NCBI GenBank assembly: GCA_020002185.1
Contig: CM034531.1
Span: forward strand, 88,257,788 to 88,321,787
Reading direction: 5' to 3'
Origin: Paraescarpia echinospica
Taxonomy: Eukaryota > Annelida > Polychaeta > Sabellida > Siboglinidae
DNA: 64,000 nt
Numbering within the stretch: the stretch's first letter is position 1; each line of letters starts with the position of its first letter. The notes beneath the pieces were generated by a model that had not been told where the DNA came from, ran no database searches, and saw only the letters and a list, made by a program, of their open reading frames with translations. Shown piece by piece: positions 27,335-44,878 of the stretch. Both the position numbers and the translations under genes were made by a program.

Positions 27335-27735
27335 AGCAATTATGAAAAATGTCTAAGTCCCATCTTTATAAAAATGTCTAAGTCCTTACAACTATGAAAA
27401 AAATTATAAATCCTACCAACTATAAAAACTTTCTACGTTCCTACTACGAAAAATTGCTAAGTCCAAAAGTTCTAAATCCTACCAACTATGAAAATGTTCT
27501 GAGTCCTACCAACTATGAAAAAGTCCTAAATTTCTTAAGTTCTGCCAACTATGAAAAATGTCTTAAGTCCCATCTTTATAAAAAAAAGTCTAAGTCCGGA
27601 CTTTGTAAAAGCCAGGTTTTAAAAAAAATTCTAAGTACCAAGTTTGAAAAATTTCTAAGTACCAACTTTGAAAAACTTCAAAGTATAAAAAAATGTCTAA
27701 GTACCGACTTTGAACAGGAAATTCACCTAGATACA
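27335..27735 (+). repeat. Degenerate short tandem repeat
   Basis: About 15-20 diverged copies of a 20-25 bp unit of the type 'ctatgaaaaatgtctaagtc' / 'ctaccaa'. It directly follows the 64-bp satellite. A 115-codon open frame through it is a by-product of the repeat. Confidence 0.75.
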
Positions 27736-27989
27736 GCTTGAACAAGAAACAACAATGATTTATGTTTAAGTAACTACTGTTTATGCGTAAGCATTCACGT
27801 GTCGTTTTGGAATTGTCTTGGATTTTGTACCATGATTGGCTAAGGAACCGAAATCAATACTTGTATTTATACATAACAAGGGCCCCGAATATTGGAGGTT
27901 GCCGACGTTATAAGTTTGTCAAAACGTGTTTTTGAAGAGAAGACACCAAACACAAACTGGTTGTCAGGAAATTCAAACAATGCAGATAT

Positions 27990-29118
27990 ATTGAGAATGC
28001 GGATGTGACGCCATACAGGGAGGAAGTTCAAAGAATGGTTGGCTGGTGTGCGGATAACAATCTCGAATTGAACGTTTCAAGGCTAAAGAAATTATTGTTG
28101 ATTTTCGAGAAAAAAAAATACTCCCATCCGCCCTCTTTCGATACATGGAGTGGAGGTCGAGCAGGTTGAATCTTTTAGATTCCTTGGAACAACAATTTCA
28201 AACGATCTCAGCTGGAGCACAAACACATTGTGCATTACAAAAAAAGGCACAACAAAGCCTGTTCTTCCTGAGGCAGCTCAGGAGATTCTGCATTGCTCAG
28301 GAGATTATGATACGATTCTACCGCGCAATCATTGAAAGTATCCTCACTTTCTCGATTGTAGTGTGGTTTGGCCGCGCCAGTCAGGAGGAGAAACACCGGC
28401 TAGAAATTATCGTGAAGGGCGCATTTAGAATCATTGGGCGCGAGTTGCCATCCATTGAATCTATTTACCATGCTCGCAGTGCGCGAAAATCCAAGAGCAT
28501 TGTACGGGATATTACCCACCCAGCCAACCATATATTTGAACTTCTTCCCTCTGGCAAACGCTATAGAAGTATTAAGACAAGGACCGCTAGACTTAAAAAT
28601 AGATTTTTATCCGCAGGCTGTCAATCACTTGAACCGCGAGATGCCATGATATTGTTTTCAGTCGGTTTACATTTTATGTCGTCATGCTAAATTATTTATT
28701 TTTTATTTTTATTTTTATTTTTTATTTACTAACTTGACTACATGTATGTACATATTTTTAACTGTCAGCTTAGTTTTTATATCGTCAGCTAATTTATTTA
28801 TTCATTTATTTATTATTTATTTAACTACATGTATACTTTCTAACTTTGTAGGTAATGTTCAGACAGTATTAATATTATGTTATCAAGTTCACTTTATGTC
28901 AATAGATGTACGACTGTCTTAAAATATGTTGACAGTTGGCCTTGGTTTAAATTTATACTAATTTTAGCATAGTTTCACAATATTTATGATTGTATATTTT
29001 GCGTGTGCATGATGGGGGGCAGGGGAGACAAGCGTGTATGTATGTTGACGCCACAACGCCAAGAATTCCTCGTACATTTTAAATGCTACTTGGTAATGAA
29101 CAGTCTGAATCTGAATCT
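27990..29118 (+). mobile_element. LINE 3' fragment (reverse transcriptase C-terminus)
   Basis: Frames contain YREEVQRMVGWCADNNLELN and then (28145-28690) KAQQSLFFLRQLRRF, FYRAIIESILTFSI and LLPSGKRYRSIKTRTARLKN. This is the connection/C-terminal region of non-LTR reverse transcriptases of the kind common in fish and invertebrates (Rex1/CR1 group; clade not certain). The 3' end has a short tgaatc repeat at 29101-29118. 5' truncated, with frameshifts. Confidence 0.8.
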
Positions 29119-32100
29119 GATATTCATGAATGTTTCATACATCACAAAAGCTAAGTGTTATATAAAACAGATTTGCTGAAGCGCGAGGCCTTTTCAGACG
29201 AAATCCTTTCGTCTGACTTGGTAGCGTAATGTCTAAAGATGGAGATTGTTTAATTACCGACATATCAGGCAAGAATAACCTAGGGGGCTCTTAAAGAACC
29301 CGCCCAATTTAGAGTTCGACGGATTTATATATTTACAGTTAATACGGACAAATTGTTCATCCTTTAATACAGAAATTAGTACCTGAATCTGCAACATGGT
29401 CATAGTACAGTTGAAACCATGTTGTGCTAATCAATTTCAACCGACTGGGTGCTTAACTTTAACGCGCCCAGTGTATCAAGTTTTCGTGATTTAAACTGCC
29501 AGCATTTATGCGATGGTTATTGCTTGGCAGCGATATAGTTTCGTGAAATTGGTGTATGATGTGAACGAAATAAGTTTAATGACGCATTGGTGTAGACACG
29601 TGATAGTTAAGGACATCAAGGTCTAACGTCTTGTAATATCAATAAACTCAATTGCCATGCACTCACTCCAAGTATTGCATTTCATTGAATTTACTCGTGA
29701 AATTCTCCACAGCACGAGAAGAGAAGCTAATCTTTGACGTTTAAGAACTTGTCAGAATCACATTGTGTGTTGTGTATGTTCTGCTAAAATGCGTTACATT
29801 TGTAAAGTTTAATTAAACATTTAATGTTGTATATTTATGTTGACAAAAATAATTGCAATATCAGAAACATGTCTGGAACAGACGGTTATGAATTTATACA
29901 TATCGGAAGACTGAATAAGGGAGGTGACGGAGTAGCCATAGATCGTTGACGGTAAACGATATAATAAAATACTAATTGTACAACGGTGATAAGTATTTAG
30001 AATGCATACGCAAACGAAATAACGTATTTGCTAGCTGTGTACATTGAACAATATAACCAAACTGACATATGTGCAATGGTTACTTAGAAAGTATGATTAA
30101 TAACACATTAAAAACCAGTAACACAACGAATTTATTTTATCAACAGTTCAACAGTGATATATAATAATTTATCAATAACAATTGATATTAAGCTATCTGT
30201 ACATACTAGTATGATGTTACGTTTTGGGTTGCATCTCTTAGTGGACAACGATGCTAGAATAAAACATAATGGAGATGCATTAATGGTACCAAATTACAAG
30301 TATGTTACATCACTCACGATTGGTCCCAGCATACCGTTTGTAACCACGCAGATATAAATAGAAATTAATTTAATTTCGAAACCGAAATTAGTGTAATTTC
30401 GAAATGCACAATTATTAGGAAAAAATCCCATATAACTGGAAGAATATCATAGGTCAAAATGATGTATATGGACGATTCTCACGAAACCAGGACACATAAT
30501 TATGTATTATTTCATTAAATGGACTGCCATTCAAAAAGAATTCAAAGGATACGCACAACTAATAAGCCAAATGATGTGCAATATATGTGGGTAGCGCTAG
30601 CGTGAATGACTACTTTTTTAGAATAATTTTCGTATAAATACTATTTAACTGATACCACGCAAAACGCTACTTTCGTGTGCATTAAACGGAGAAACAAACA
30701 TATTTTATTAAAATACTAAGTATTATATGTAAGCCTTAAAATAGATTATATAAGTATGCATGAATGATTTATGTGTAATTCCAGTCAAATTTTGCCTGGA
30801 ACATCTTTCTCCGTAAAAACATGAAACTGGTAAGAGAATGGCATACCACTCAAAAGCCTTTTAGTTGCAAATAACTCAGTCACATCAATATATTAGTAAT
30901 ATATATTTCACATACATATTGCTTTTAGGCTAGTTTACACGTGATCAAAATTAAATGCTCCTCACTACAAACTAGGATGAGACACACCGACTTCACTTGT
31001 TAATCCATACCCGCGAACATGATACCACGCGAAATGCAGTTTGTCTTGACAAGAAATAACACATTAATATCACAGTAAACCCGTGAGCTTCAGATCGACA
31101 TGTATATGCAAGGTCATTATAAATGTGACATCACTTGGATTTAAATATAAGATTAATATTTTTGAGACAGTATTCGTGTTTTGAGACATTCTTGTCAGGG
31201 TGTGCTGTAGATATTGCATGATAATGAATTTGACAATGTTGCGTAATTGGTGCATAACTTAGCGCATGTCCGTATTGTGTTGCGTACAATGTACCCATCC
31301 TAAAACTATACGTTTTGAGTGGTAACGTTGGAGATGTGTTTTGCGTGATATCACCGGTCTCTAATAATATTCATACCGTAGGCATATGTTAACATAGTTT
31401 AATCACTAAAGTGTAATGGTATAACGAGAATTACCCAATACTATGCCTTATAAAAGTAGTTTGGGCTAAAACTACATACCACGTTGTTACTTCATTGTGT
31501 CTTGACAATTAACGCAATAGTGAGTTGAGATATTTTGATTTTGTTGTTGGGCATGTATTAAACAGTAAGATGTGTTTTTCATAAAACATAATGTCCTGAC
31601 CTTCCCGTTAATGCATGTCACCATAAAATGTAGATTTATGGCAGCATATGATGTTGTTGAATTCTCGTTCATACAGTATCTGTGCGTATCAATCATTTCA
31701 CAAACAACGTATTCTTTCTGTACATTGTTAATAACGCCTATCTTCACCAACGATAAACACTGACGTGCGATAGCATGGAAACACACTAAGAACCTGAAGC
31801 TCATCGAAATGTGCAGTGGATTTATTCTAATAAGAATTCACTGATGACTTCGCGTATCGTGGTGAACACTCAAACACTCAAGGCCATGACTAGAAGCGGG
31901 CGATTGAAACGGTAGTGCGAAGGTGTGTGCTTGCTATAAAGAGTTAGCGGAATCTGCGGTGTGCCGTACTATAAAACGTTTGAGGAATTTGCGGTGAGGA
32001 AAGGAGTTGTATTGTGGGTCAAAAAACCTTCTACAACCGCTTCTTTACAAAGGAAACCAAGATGACGGTAATCCGTGCATTCCCCATCTCAATATAAGCC

Positions 32101-34200
32101 AGCTGTGGCATCACCAGTTCATGGAACACAACCACACTTCAACTCTCATGACCGCTCACGAGTTGGTCCATATTGAGGCCAAATGTACAAGCATGGTGGT
32201 CTTTGTTAAAGACGCCAAATATGGTTCAAAAATAGAGAAAGAGAAATGTTATACCAAGTAACATCACAAACCTCCATCGGCAGTGTGTACTGCATTCCAG
32301 CCAACGACACAGCATTATGAGTGATGATAATGTATTTTAACAGTAAGACTTGTTATTCTTGAGGCGCCAGTTGCGTTAAATTAAAAACGTTTTTGGATAG
32401 CATATTGTTGTCATCAAATGGACAATCATAAGTTAATTGTACGATTACATCATTGAATTGTACCAATTCTTCTGCAAGACATGGATCAGAGGCGATACCA
32501 GGCGAAACGCATGCAGGAATAACCATATTAAGATGTCCCATGTTTTGTCTTTAAATCTTCAGTATGATTATATTATCATATTAAAAAATGAAACGATATA
32601 TGAAAGTCGTCAAATCGACAATGTGTGTTCAGGTTTCGAGATAATAGACCATATTCACTGTATGGAGCACTTACTGACTGTATGTATCAAACGTTAAACA
32701 CTGTTAACAGTCAATCACTTAGTTAATCATTAAAACGTTTCGCAATTAATATATTACCTAACATTTGAATAATATATGATATTGACTAAGTAAATAAGTG
32801 TGTGTAGTTGTGTGTGTTTGCGCGAGCGCGTGCGTGAGCGTGCGCATACATGCATGTGCGTACATGAAATGTTAACTGGAATTGTCATTATCAGGATGGT
32901 AATACATAATATGTCAACGAATATTGCAATTATGCATACATAATTATAGTTACTGAAGTTGTATTATTTGTTTAATCTGCTCTAATCGTTGCCTTGTGTT
33001 GTGGTTGAAATATAATGTGCTGAAACTTCTGAAAACAACTATTGACTGCATTAATATGCTGCATAACAACTTACTGACGATTTCTGCAATGTACGCAATT
33101 CGCATAACATATCTAACGTTTTACGTGACTTGTTACATTGTAAAGATTTAACAATACTAAGAACATTTATTATAATATATTATTATGGCAACTACATTTT
33201 ATACATATATTCTACAATTACTATTGATCATAGTCTTAGTCGTAGATACGTGAAACGTTTCACAATAGAACGTAAGATACGCATTTCTAGAGAGCCCTGC
33301 AAATCTCTGTACAAGGCATGTAATTTTGCGGCCCTATTCAAGGTATATAAGTATGCACCCCTGTGCAAGGTATGCAATTATGAGGTCCAGTGTTGATGTG
33401 GATATATTTTTGGGCTGTAGTATATTGAATGGCGGCCTAACTTTGTTTGCTCGTTGGTACTAATGTTGTTTCAGTGAAAAAAACGTCGAAACTTGAGCAC
33501 CCAATAATTAGCGTGGGGGACTAAGCCCAAAAATATTCAACACTACCCTCACCCAAACCGAGAAAACACCAACACTACCACTTCCCAAGAACAGTGAAAA
33601 CTTTCAAAAACTGACCGTTCTCAAAATCTAAAAAAAATTCCCAACACATCCCAATCGAGAGAGCGAACAATCTCCAACACTAGTCACCCCGTCCCCCCGC
33701 CTACCGACTTCATGGCCGGCAGCACTCAAATATTCATAACGCTCCGATAACTTGTAGAACAAAATTTAGGGTAGTTGTGTCGCCAAGCATTACCACTGCA
33801 TGGTAATTAATACGAACATGTACCAACAGCGACCGAAGTCATCTTACCATGTAACAACGCAGTAATACGGTTTGGATACATTTCGTGCTATAACTATTTA
33901 TTGTCTCTTGCACCTCTTCACTTTATTTCGCAAACTCCAAAGATATGCCGTTAAATCCGTCATCGGAGACTAACATCACGCCAGAACGCAGACATCACGC
34001 CACAAAATCAGGCCAACGCGTTAACATATCAGATGCCAATCACATATACGCCATATTTGTCTTCTCCATGTGAATATATGGGGAGCGAGGATCACGTCAC
34101 ACAAAAAAACTGTTCAGCTCCATTCGATGTATCGTCGTCATCTAAGGCGATCCTCTGCCATTATCTTCCACTCTAGCTGTTCACCCTTGCCCTTTGGAAA
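29119..34200. other. AT-rich gene-poor stretch
   Basis: No coding region with support, no RNA gene and no clear repeat family seen. The few open frames are short, lysine/isoleucine-rich or without family motifs. A small internal repeat (ctgtacaaggcatg/ctgtgcaaggtatg) occurs at 33306-33380. Confidence 0.5.
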
Positions 34201-34224
34201 CATATTTGGATTGCGCAATATGAG

Positions 34225-34455
<231 letters not shown>

Positions 34456-34499
34456 GTGAGTGTGCGTTTATTTCGTTTTGCTGCGATCAAATAATTTTA

Positions 34500-35689
34500 C
34501 CCGAATATTAAGAATTACCCGCTGCTCCTTACGGATATCTCGACATTCTTATTTTCCAGCCGTATATCTATATTATGCATTATGCCCCCAAACTGGGCGT
34601 TATGCCTCTAGCTACTGTACGTAAAACTTTAAGTTGTCAACTTAAATATATATATATATCCTATTTATTACAATTCCTTTACTCCCATTTGGAAAAATGG
34701 CAAAACAAAATAATGTTTACAGTTTCAGGCAATAACAAAAAACGTGGCTGTGAACAAATATATCGTATCGGTATAGCTTATATAAATCACACTGTTTTGG
34801 AGAACTGTTTCGTATGATTCGGTCTGCAGTTGATGGCGAAGTTGTGTCGCAAAGCAACAAAGTATACGATTGGTTCCCGTCGCCGAAAAGCTGCCACCAA
34901 AAATAAATTAGCGTTTGTAATTTTGTGTCGGAGTGTCTACGGCTAAATTTGGCAAGTGTTCTTTAAACAATGAGGTTTTAGGCATAAAACGGATGTTTCT
35001 CTATTTCCTGTTGCAACATTTCTTCAAATGGTAGCATTACATTCACAAATCATAGAACAATGTCGCGCTGAGATTAGAAATTGTCATAATCTCCGCATGT
35101 ATGATCATAGTGTGAAAGCGACACATGAGCATGAAACTGTGAGCACCGACCACTTTGTACACACAAACCGGATAAAGCAAGGTTTCCCGCTATATGTGTA
35201 CGAACGTTTGATGTAATTTTAGCGCATCATAGACTTACATCTTACGTTGTCAGCAAATTATATATTTACCCCAAAACATCAATAAACCTGGATGTATGGA
35301 GTATTTTTAAAACAATACAGGTGTTATGTTATACGTGTGGGGTCGTAGATTAATCCCTGAAATAACCAAATTGAGAAAATCAATATAACTATGTACTAAA
35401 CACAACAGCGACAAATGGATTATGTATTAGTAGGTATTACTGCAACGTCATCATTGCATTTTGGAACATAATACTACCAATTTTGATATATTCTAAAAAC
35501 AAAATATTGTATGATGACATAGGCCTATACACATGTTATGGTGTTGTTCTAAACGTGTGTGGTCTCTTATCGCAAACATACAATGACCACTGTACAATTA
35601 TCCAATCACCACATGTTTCAAAAGTACATCGCATTGGAATTATATTACCATTATGTTTAACTTTCGTATACTGTCTGTACAAAGGGATG

Positions 35690-35732
<43 letters not shown>

Positions 35733-35859
35733 GCTCGTTTACCTGTATCATTGAATAGAGAAGAAGCTTAAGTGCCATGTCCGACGTGCAACGACATGCC
35801 GGAACTGAGTTGCACTCGTTGCTGTGCCGTGGTTATGCGACCGGATCAGTGCACGTTTT

Positions 35860-35892
<33 letters not shown>

Positions 35893-36639
35893 AGGTGTTT
35901 GTCTGTAGTAACCTTTATAAGGCATTTGTCTGTAGTAACTTCTTCAAATTCAACCAAACATAGAAGCCACGGTAAGAGGGGCACCGCTTGCAAATGGAAT
36001 AATACATATAGAATACAATCTTATCACATAGTATTCAGCCATCTCTTGTGGAATCGGGTTTTCAAAAAGTTCGCACTCATACTGGTCCAGGCGGCCCTCT
36101 AGGATCGTTGACTAAGTGGCGTGATTGAATCACGTGATGTCGGTAAAGTGTTGTCTTGCCTGTTCTACATTTCCTTTCCGCTTTAGCTTAGTAACATATA
36201 TCCTTAGTTTGTCCCTAAAGACGAACACTGGTGGTATTGTTGTAATAAATAAGGAGGCAATAGCGTCGAAACCAAAGGCATAAGTAGAAATCTAGTCATG
36301 TTACCTACACTAGCTACACTAGTTCAAATGGGTCTATCAAAGAAATTTAGGATAATTGCTTCCGCCAGACTATACTCGCATAGACGCTTATGTACGATAT
36401 CTGTTGCCGCCAACAAATTGGTCGTCCAGTTACTCAATAGGAATAGTATTACAGATATCAAATACGTTCAGGAAAGACACATATTGATCATTAAATTGTG
36501 CACAATTTAAATTATATCTGTCGGAAGACGAAATATGTCTTACGATTTATAACAAGGTGCTTGTCAGCGTGATGTCGGTAAAGTATTGTACTGCCTTCTC
36601 TACAGAACAGTCTTCAAACCGACTGTGACCACTCATTGT
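34500..36639. other. AT-rich stretch without genes
   Basis: Contains (TA)n runs at 35695-35729 and 35863-35893. A short repeat 'cgtgatgtcggtaaagt' occurs at 36132 and 36569. No gene seen. Confidence 0.5.
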
Positions 36640-39532
<2,893 letters not shown>

Positions 39533-41990
39533 ACCGATAGGCCGAATTAGCTGCTTCGTGTGATAATCCCGCATGTCTGTCAGTGCCTTAATGCTGAGAA
39601 AGATAGCAAACAAATATCAATGTTGGCCGACGAACCTCCGGCTCATTTTGAGTACAGTAATTTATTATTGTTGCAGTAAACATACACAAAATATGTTATC
39701 AAGTTGCTAAAGGAAACGTTAAATACACACGCACACGCACACGCACACGCAAACAAACACACACACACAATCTGCTGAACTGTTTGTAAATATATTTTCC
39801 GAATTGTGTTATAAAACATATCTATTGGCGAAAAACAATTGAGCAATTGCCGTTGATCTCGTACATGTTTTATTTCATTTATTCAAATAAATCGCGTTTC
39901 ACGTATAAAATAGTAGTGTACAGCATGATGTAACGAAACAAAATTTTCTTCAAATTAATCAATCCAATAAACACATTAACGTAATGTCGGTACATTTATT
40001 GATCGCTCTATATCATTTATTGTGATATTATTAACCATACTATTTTATTTAAACATTTCCACTTTTATTGGATAATATGAGATAGTGTATATTGGTTCTG
40101 AAACTATCTAGGGACGTGTGGTGGGGATGAGGTTAGACCATCGGGCTCTCAATCGAAATAATCCAGGTTTGAATCTTCTAGCTAAATTTGCAAAGCTTGA
40201 ACAATCTTCTTCAATCTACGTGACTTCAGTTCGCCCAGCTGTATTAATCAGCACGCAGTCATAGAGAGTAGAGATTGCATAATATGGTATGTGAATGGTT
40301 ATTTTTGCGCAATGAGAGCAGTCTAGCTGAATGTTTCACAGATATGTCGAGACAGTCTGTAACCGGATACGTACTCAGCTTAAAACAACTGTACACAGCT
40401 ATCTGTTTTCTTACAGCAATATCAAAAATTGACTTTCAAGGGTCTCGATGTACTGGTTTCATCCTACTTTAAAAAGGTGTGATTATAAAAAATAATTTTG
40501 GAACAGTACATATTACTCATTTCGAGAGATTACCTGTTTATTTCTAAACCCAGTTCCGTCAACCAGTTTTCGAAATCTGCTATACACAAAACCATTGGCG
40601 AAAACTGTTCAGGTATAAACTAAATCGATCTGCACTTATTTTACCAAACAAATAGGCACATAATTATTCACCATGATACTCTTCACCTGAAATATGAAGT
40701 TAACATTCAGGCGTATAATTACTCGGCTACCCAGGGTAGTATTCTGGTGGTTGATTTATTGAGAGTAACTGACGTCAAACGTGACACAATATCTCTGGCA
40801 ACACATCAGCATCATGTTGTTAACCCAATAACCTTCCACAATAAAACCACAATAAATGGTTCCTTCCAGCAATAACAGTCACATTAAGGAGTGTTCTGTC
40901 TTCAGCAAGACGCCCACGTGTTATCCAATGCCATGGATGTTGAGAACGTTCAAGTAAAGTAGTAATAAAACAAGTTTCAATTTGTGAAACCGGAACAGAA
41001 TGTAGCAATTAATTTTGAAATACGCAACAGTAGAACACTCACTTAGGCAGTAAAGTATGTGTATACTATTGCACTACTTACACAATGGATACACGGAATA
41101 CTTAACAATAAGTGGTTTAAATGTTACAGCCATTTTCGTTGGTTATATTAAAATATTACTATGGGAGACAGGAAGACATTTGCATACGCCGCCTGTTTCT
41201 TCTAGCTGCATGCATTTGGGAATTGCACAATAACAACTAATGTTAAGATATGAAAAATAGCATAAAATGGCTCATATACTGTTGCATGACTGGACGTCAT
41301 ATGTATGTGGGTTTGTGTGTGAGTGTGCGTGTGCGTGAGCGTATATGTATACATATCTATACATGTATATATGTGTGTATATATATATATAGTAATAAAA
41401 CTATACATATATATATATATTAATAATGTATGTACAATATGTAAAGCTCACAACGAACAATTGTTATTGACAACAACATTTTTTAGGTGCCTGATCGATA
41501 ACGATGATGTGATGTTCGTTCATTAGCGGCAAATTGTTCACCTTTCGTGCTTATCTCTTCATGAGTAGTTTTGCTCGACATAATGCGTTCAAAATCATTT
41601 TTCTAGGTTCTAATACATACAATGTAATATATGAAAAAATATATTATTTTAAAGATTAAAAATTCGTATAACATGTGCTCACGCTATTCACGTGCCTGCG
41701 CTATTCACGGCAATTTGTTTAGTTGTTAGTGTCCTCTTTATGATGTACGGATGAATGACGTCGCCCGTTAGTTTATGACCATACAAAATGGTTCCGTTTG
41801 GTGATCTTGAATCGTTGACTTCCTGATTATTCATGTATATTTGTTTAGCAGACGCGCGCAGAAACACGGCATATGTTTCGGTATTTCACGCTGTTTTATG
41901 GTGTTCTATAAGTTTTGCGTGACTGCATGACTACGTGGTAAGAGGTGTTTTTTCTCTAAGGTTGTTCAAAAATTTCAAATGTGTGAGTTA
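39533..41990. other. Gene-poor stretch with one SINE
   Basis: Short (CA)n at 39728-39768 and (TA)n near 41375-41420. Apart from the SINE listed separately, nothing coding is supported. Confidence 0.5.
40108..40275 (+). mobile_element. tRNA-derived SINE
   Basis: The head gaggttagaccatcgggctc plus a B-box-like aggtttgaatc reads like a worn tRNA gene. It is followed by a conserved-looking body (gtgacttcagttcgcccagc) of the sort seen in invertebrate tRNA-SINEs. Pol III A and B boxes are recognisable though mutated. 3' end not sharply defined. Confidence 0.6.
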
Positions 41991-41994
41991 TATA

Positions 41995-42170
41995 TTACAA
42001 ACTTATGTCAACTTCGCATATTTTGAAAAAGCGATCGACAGTGTGCACAGGGAAAGCCTTTGTAAATCTCTGAGGCACTGTGGAATTCCAGAAAAGCTAG
42101 TGAAACTCATCCAGATGTTCTTCAAGCGTCAGATAAGGGTTTGTCATGTCATGATCGGGTTTATGGTGTA
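41995..42170 (+). pseudogene. Reverse transcriptase remnant
   Basis: One frame reads YFEKAIDSVHRESLCKSLRH and GIPEKLVKLIQMF, the fingers/palm region of a LINE reverse transcriptase. Too short for clade assignment. Confidence 0.7.
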
Positions 42171-42174
42171 TTAG

Positions 42175-43203
42175 AGGGACGTAAATCGATTGTTCCCAAC
42201 GTTACGCATGACGTTGGCCATCAGAAGTGTAGGTATTTCCTTAATATTCTCATTAATATAAAATGTACGTTTTCGGCAATTGAACAAATATCACAACGTT
42301 CGACAGTTCTGTGCTGGGTTTAATGCGATGACAGTAAACGTCATACATTTGTCACATACAACAACAAGGAATATCATTCATTGAGTGTTAGAAGCGACAC
42401 AGGCAGATACTATCGGACTGGAAACATACAATGGCAAACAATGTCTTCATCATCAGTCCGATTGTGTAGACATCCTACCATTTGTAGAAGCAGATCTGAA
42501 AGGAAGGAATAAATACTGTCAAACGTATATTGGTGTTGGCGCTGCTGCTACTATTTATATGTAGTAGTAATAATAATAATAACTAACTTCTAATATCCCC
42601 AAGAATCTGAGCTCAGAGGCGCAACATACAAGAATTATTGGACAAAATCGTTAAGAGGGACTCGCAAGAGTGATCGTTAGAGCAACAGGCCGCCGAAGAT
42701 TAGGGAATTTCAAATAAATAAGTTTCGAGTTTTTTTCATGAGGTAGCTACAGTTCCAGACGATTTTAAAAGGATAGGGTGTTGATTCCAGATTTTTGGTG
42801 CAGCTACAGAAAAAGCACGTTTGCCAATGTTAAACTTGATTTTCGGAACAAAACGTTGTTGAGGAACAGATGCTCTGAGATTCCTGAGGATATCGGAAAA
42901 CGAAGGAGACTAAATATATAGGATGGGTGTTGGGTAGAAAGGGTATGATGTTGGTGTAACTGCTGCTATTACTAACAGGCCATACAACTACTACTACAAC
43001 TACTGCTACTGCTGCAGCTTCTGCTACCGCTACTGCTACATCTGCTACTTCTACAGCTATTGCTACTGACTCCGACTCTGGTTTTGATTCTGCCTCTACG
43101 ATGCAGCTACGATGCCCCTACGATGCCGCTACGATGCCGCTACGATGCCACTACGATGCCGCTACGATACAGCTGCTAGACTATTGTCAACAAGCGTACT
43201 TAC
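42175..43203. other. Intergenic or intronic, with trinucleotide-like repeats
   Basis: ctactgctac-type repeats at 42980-43065 and six copies of 'gatgccgctac'-like units at 43098-43165. It lies just downstream of the last recognised exon of the Pif-like gene and could contain further unrecognised sequence of that gene. Confidence 0.5.
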
Positions 43204-43292
43204 GTTGTCCATATAGCCTCGGAAGTAGCTACTATTGCGATCCTTAATGAATGCTCCGATCACCAGAGGACAATGACTCTCGCGAATGAGAC
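43204..43292 (-). CDS. Pif-like gene exon (end of LamG-like domain)
   Basis: Acceptor TTCGCAG and donor GTAAGT bound an 89-nt exon encoding LIRESHCPLVIGAFIKDRNS and SYFRGYMDN. The GYMDN motif resembles the closing G-x-(I/M)-D of LamG domains. Its phase joins the exon at 43770-43875 exactly. The donor shows the gene continues to the left. Confidence 0.65.
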
Positions 43293-43769
43293 CTGCGAAC
43301 ACAGAACGGATGTAGACTGTTCCAGCAAGTTTGAATTTATGTTCAAATATCGGAATGGTCGCCGCCAGAAACTTAATTAAATAAAAATCTAACAAACGTC
43401 AGTGTCAGGATGTCTTAGTGTGTTTACAGAAAACGCACTATGCTGTATAGATGATACGTTGTGGTCTTGTTTTATGGATATATTGAGCAGATTCGGCATT
43501 TTGAGTGCAACTCAGCAGGGAAGACATATGACCACAATCGAACCAACAACTAGGCTATCAAGGATAAGCTTGACCTTTGTGTTATGAAAGCACACAACGT
43601 TGCATGTATCGCCGTCTCCTCTCACCCCACTGACACACACGATTTGTGTGCGCTTTCAATTTGTGCGTGGTATGTGTTTTTAAAAAATGCATGTGTATGC
43701 TTCCGTTCGTGTTTGCGGAATTAGAAGCCACTAGTATTTCTTATCGAAGTGATCCAGTTGTTTTCTTAC

Positions 43770-43875
43770 CACTGAAGTCTTTGGAAACACCTTCAACACC
43801 ATCCCGGATCACCCGTAGCTCGGAGCCATTCCAAGTCATCTCCAGGTGTCCCCAAACTCCCAGGCCTTGCGATCC
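43770..43875 (-). CDS. Pif-like gene exon (LamG-like)
   Basis: Acceptor GGTTGCAG and donor GTAAGA. Encodes GSQGLGVWGHLEMTWNGSEL and RVIRDGVEGVSKDFS, a LamG-type strand pattern (W-x-H-x-x-x-T-W-x-G). Confidence 0.7.
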
Positions 43876-43959
43876 CTGCAACCGAACAAAGCGCACAGTA
43901 CAGCACAAAGAGGAACTATACATTCTTACGCACATAACCAATAAAACTTGTACATAAAC

Positions 43960-44235
43960 TACTATACTCAAGCAATCAATTATTTATGTATGTATCTATC
44001 TAACTATCTACATATATATATATATCTCTTTCTATATATATATATATATATATAGAAAGATATATATATATATATTTATACCTATCTATCTAAATATATA
44101 TCTATCTATCCATCTCTTAATCTCTTTTTTTTCTCTCTCTTTATATATATATATATCAAATAGTAATTATATTTAGTATATATATATATATAATATATGT
44201 ATTATAAATATAATATTATAATATGTATATATGTA

Positions 44236-44270
<35 letters not shown>

Positions 44271-44285
44271 ATAACTATTGGACAT
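43960..44285. repeat. (TA)n-rich intron sequence
   Basis: Compound atatat/tctatc repeats fill the intron between the exons at 43770 and 44466. Confidence 0.85.
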
Positions 44286-44465
44286 AATACTTTCAAAACA
44301 CTCAATTGCATCATCGTAGAATGAAAGGGTGTTCACCGGTAATGCAAACCTTTTTTAATAACATGGAATCAGACATTCGCGAATAATGTGATAAATGTGT
44401 ATGTGTACGTGGGTGCGTGCATACGTGTGTATGCGCGCGCGTGTGTGCTTATTTGTGGTACTCAC

Positions 44466-44878
44466 CACATCCACGTCAGTAGCAAGCGGTGACGCGGGGT
44501 CCAGTGACTTGAGACCAGCCTTGAAAGTAGTGGCGTCCGCTGAGCAGTAGAGGGAGTTTCCAGGGGCATAGTCAACCAGGTCCAGACAGTCGTTGCTGAT
44601 GATGCCCTGGTCAATTGTATCAAAGGCCTCCATGCGGTAGTTCAAAGTGATCCTCATAGCAGGCCAGTGAGCGTAGTTGTTGGAAAAGAACGGAACCTCG
44701 AGAACGCTGGTATTGAAGTATCCACATCTTTGGCCTTGCGGGCAGTTGACCCCTGGGTTGCCTACATTATCGACGATTGTCACACCGTCGTTCAGCACCC
44801 ACGGCCTATACATCCCAAATGCGTGCGAAATCAAATTATCTTCCTCGAAGTCGATGCAGAACATCATTGGGTCTTCAG
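44466..44878 (-). CDS. Pif-like gene exon (start of LamG-like domain)
   Basis: Acceptor TTAACAG at 44879-44885 and donor GTGAGT at 44460-44465. Encodes MMFCIDFEEDNLISHAFGMY, a GVTIVDNVGN turn, RCGYFNTSVLEVPFF and IDQGIISNDCL. This is the concanavalin-like/LamG fold described for the C-terminal part of Pif/BMSP shell-matrix proteins. Secreted and calcified-matrix association is by family only. Confidence 0.7.

Noticed and set aside
27394..27741. 115-codon Lys/Ser/Tyr-rich frame
   Set aside because: Runs through the degenerate short tandem repeat; periodic and without family features.
32007..32261. Frame with HELVH, resembling a metalloprotease zinc site
   Set aside because: The rest of the metzincin motif (Gly and third His) is missing and no splice sites or flanking domain support an exon.
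40820..41008. Possible exon on minus (HPWHWITRGRLAEDRTLL)
   Set aside because: No acceptable splice pair and no recognised domain; left unannotated.
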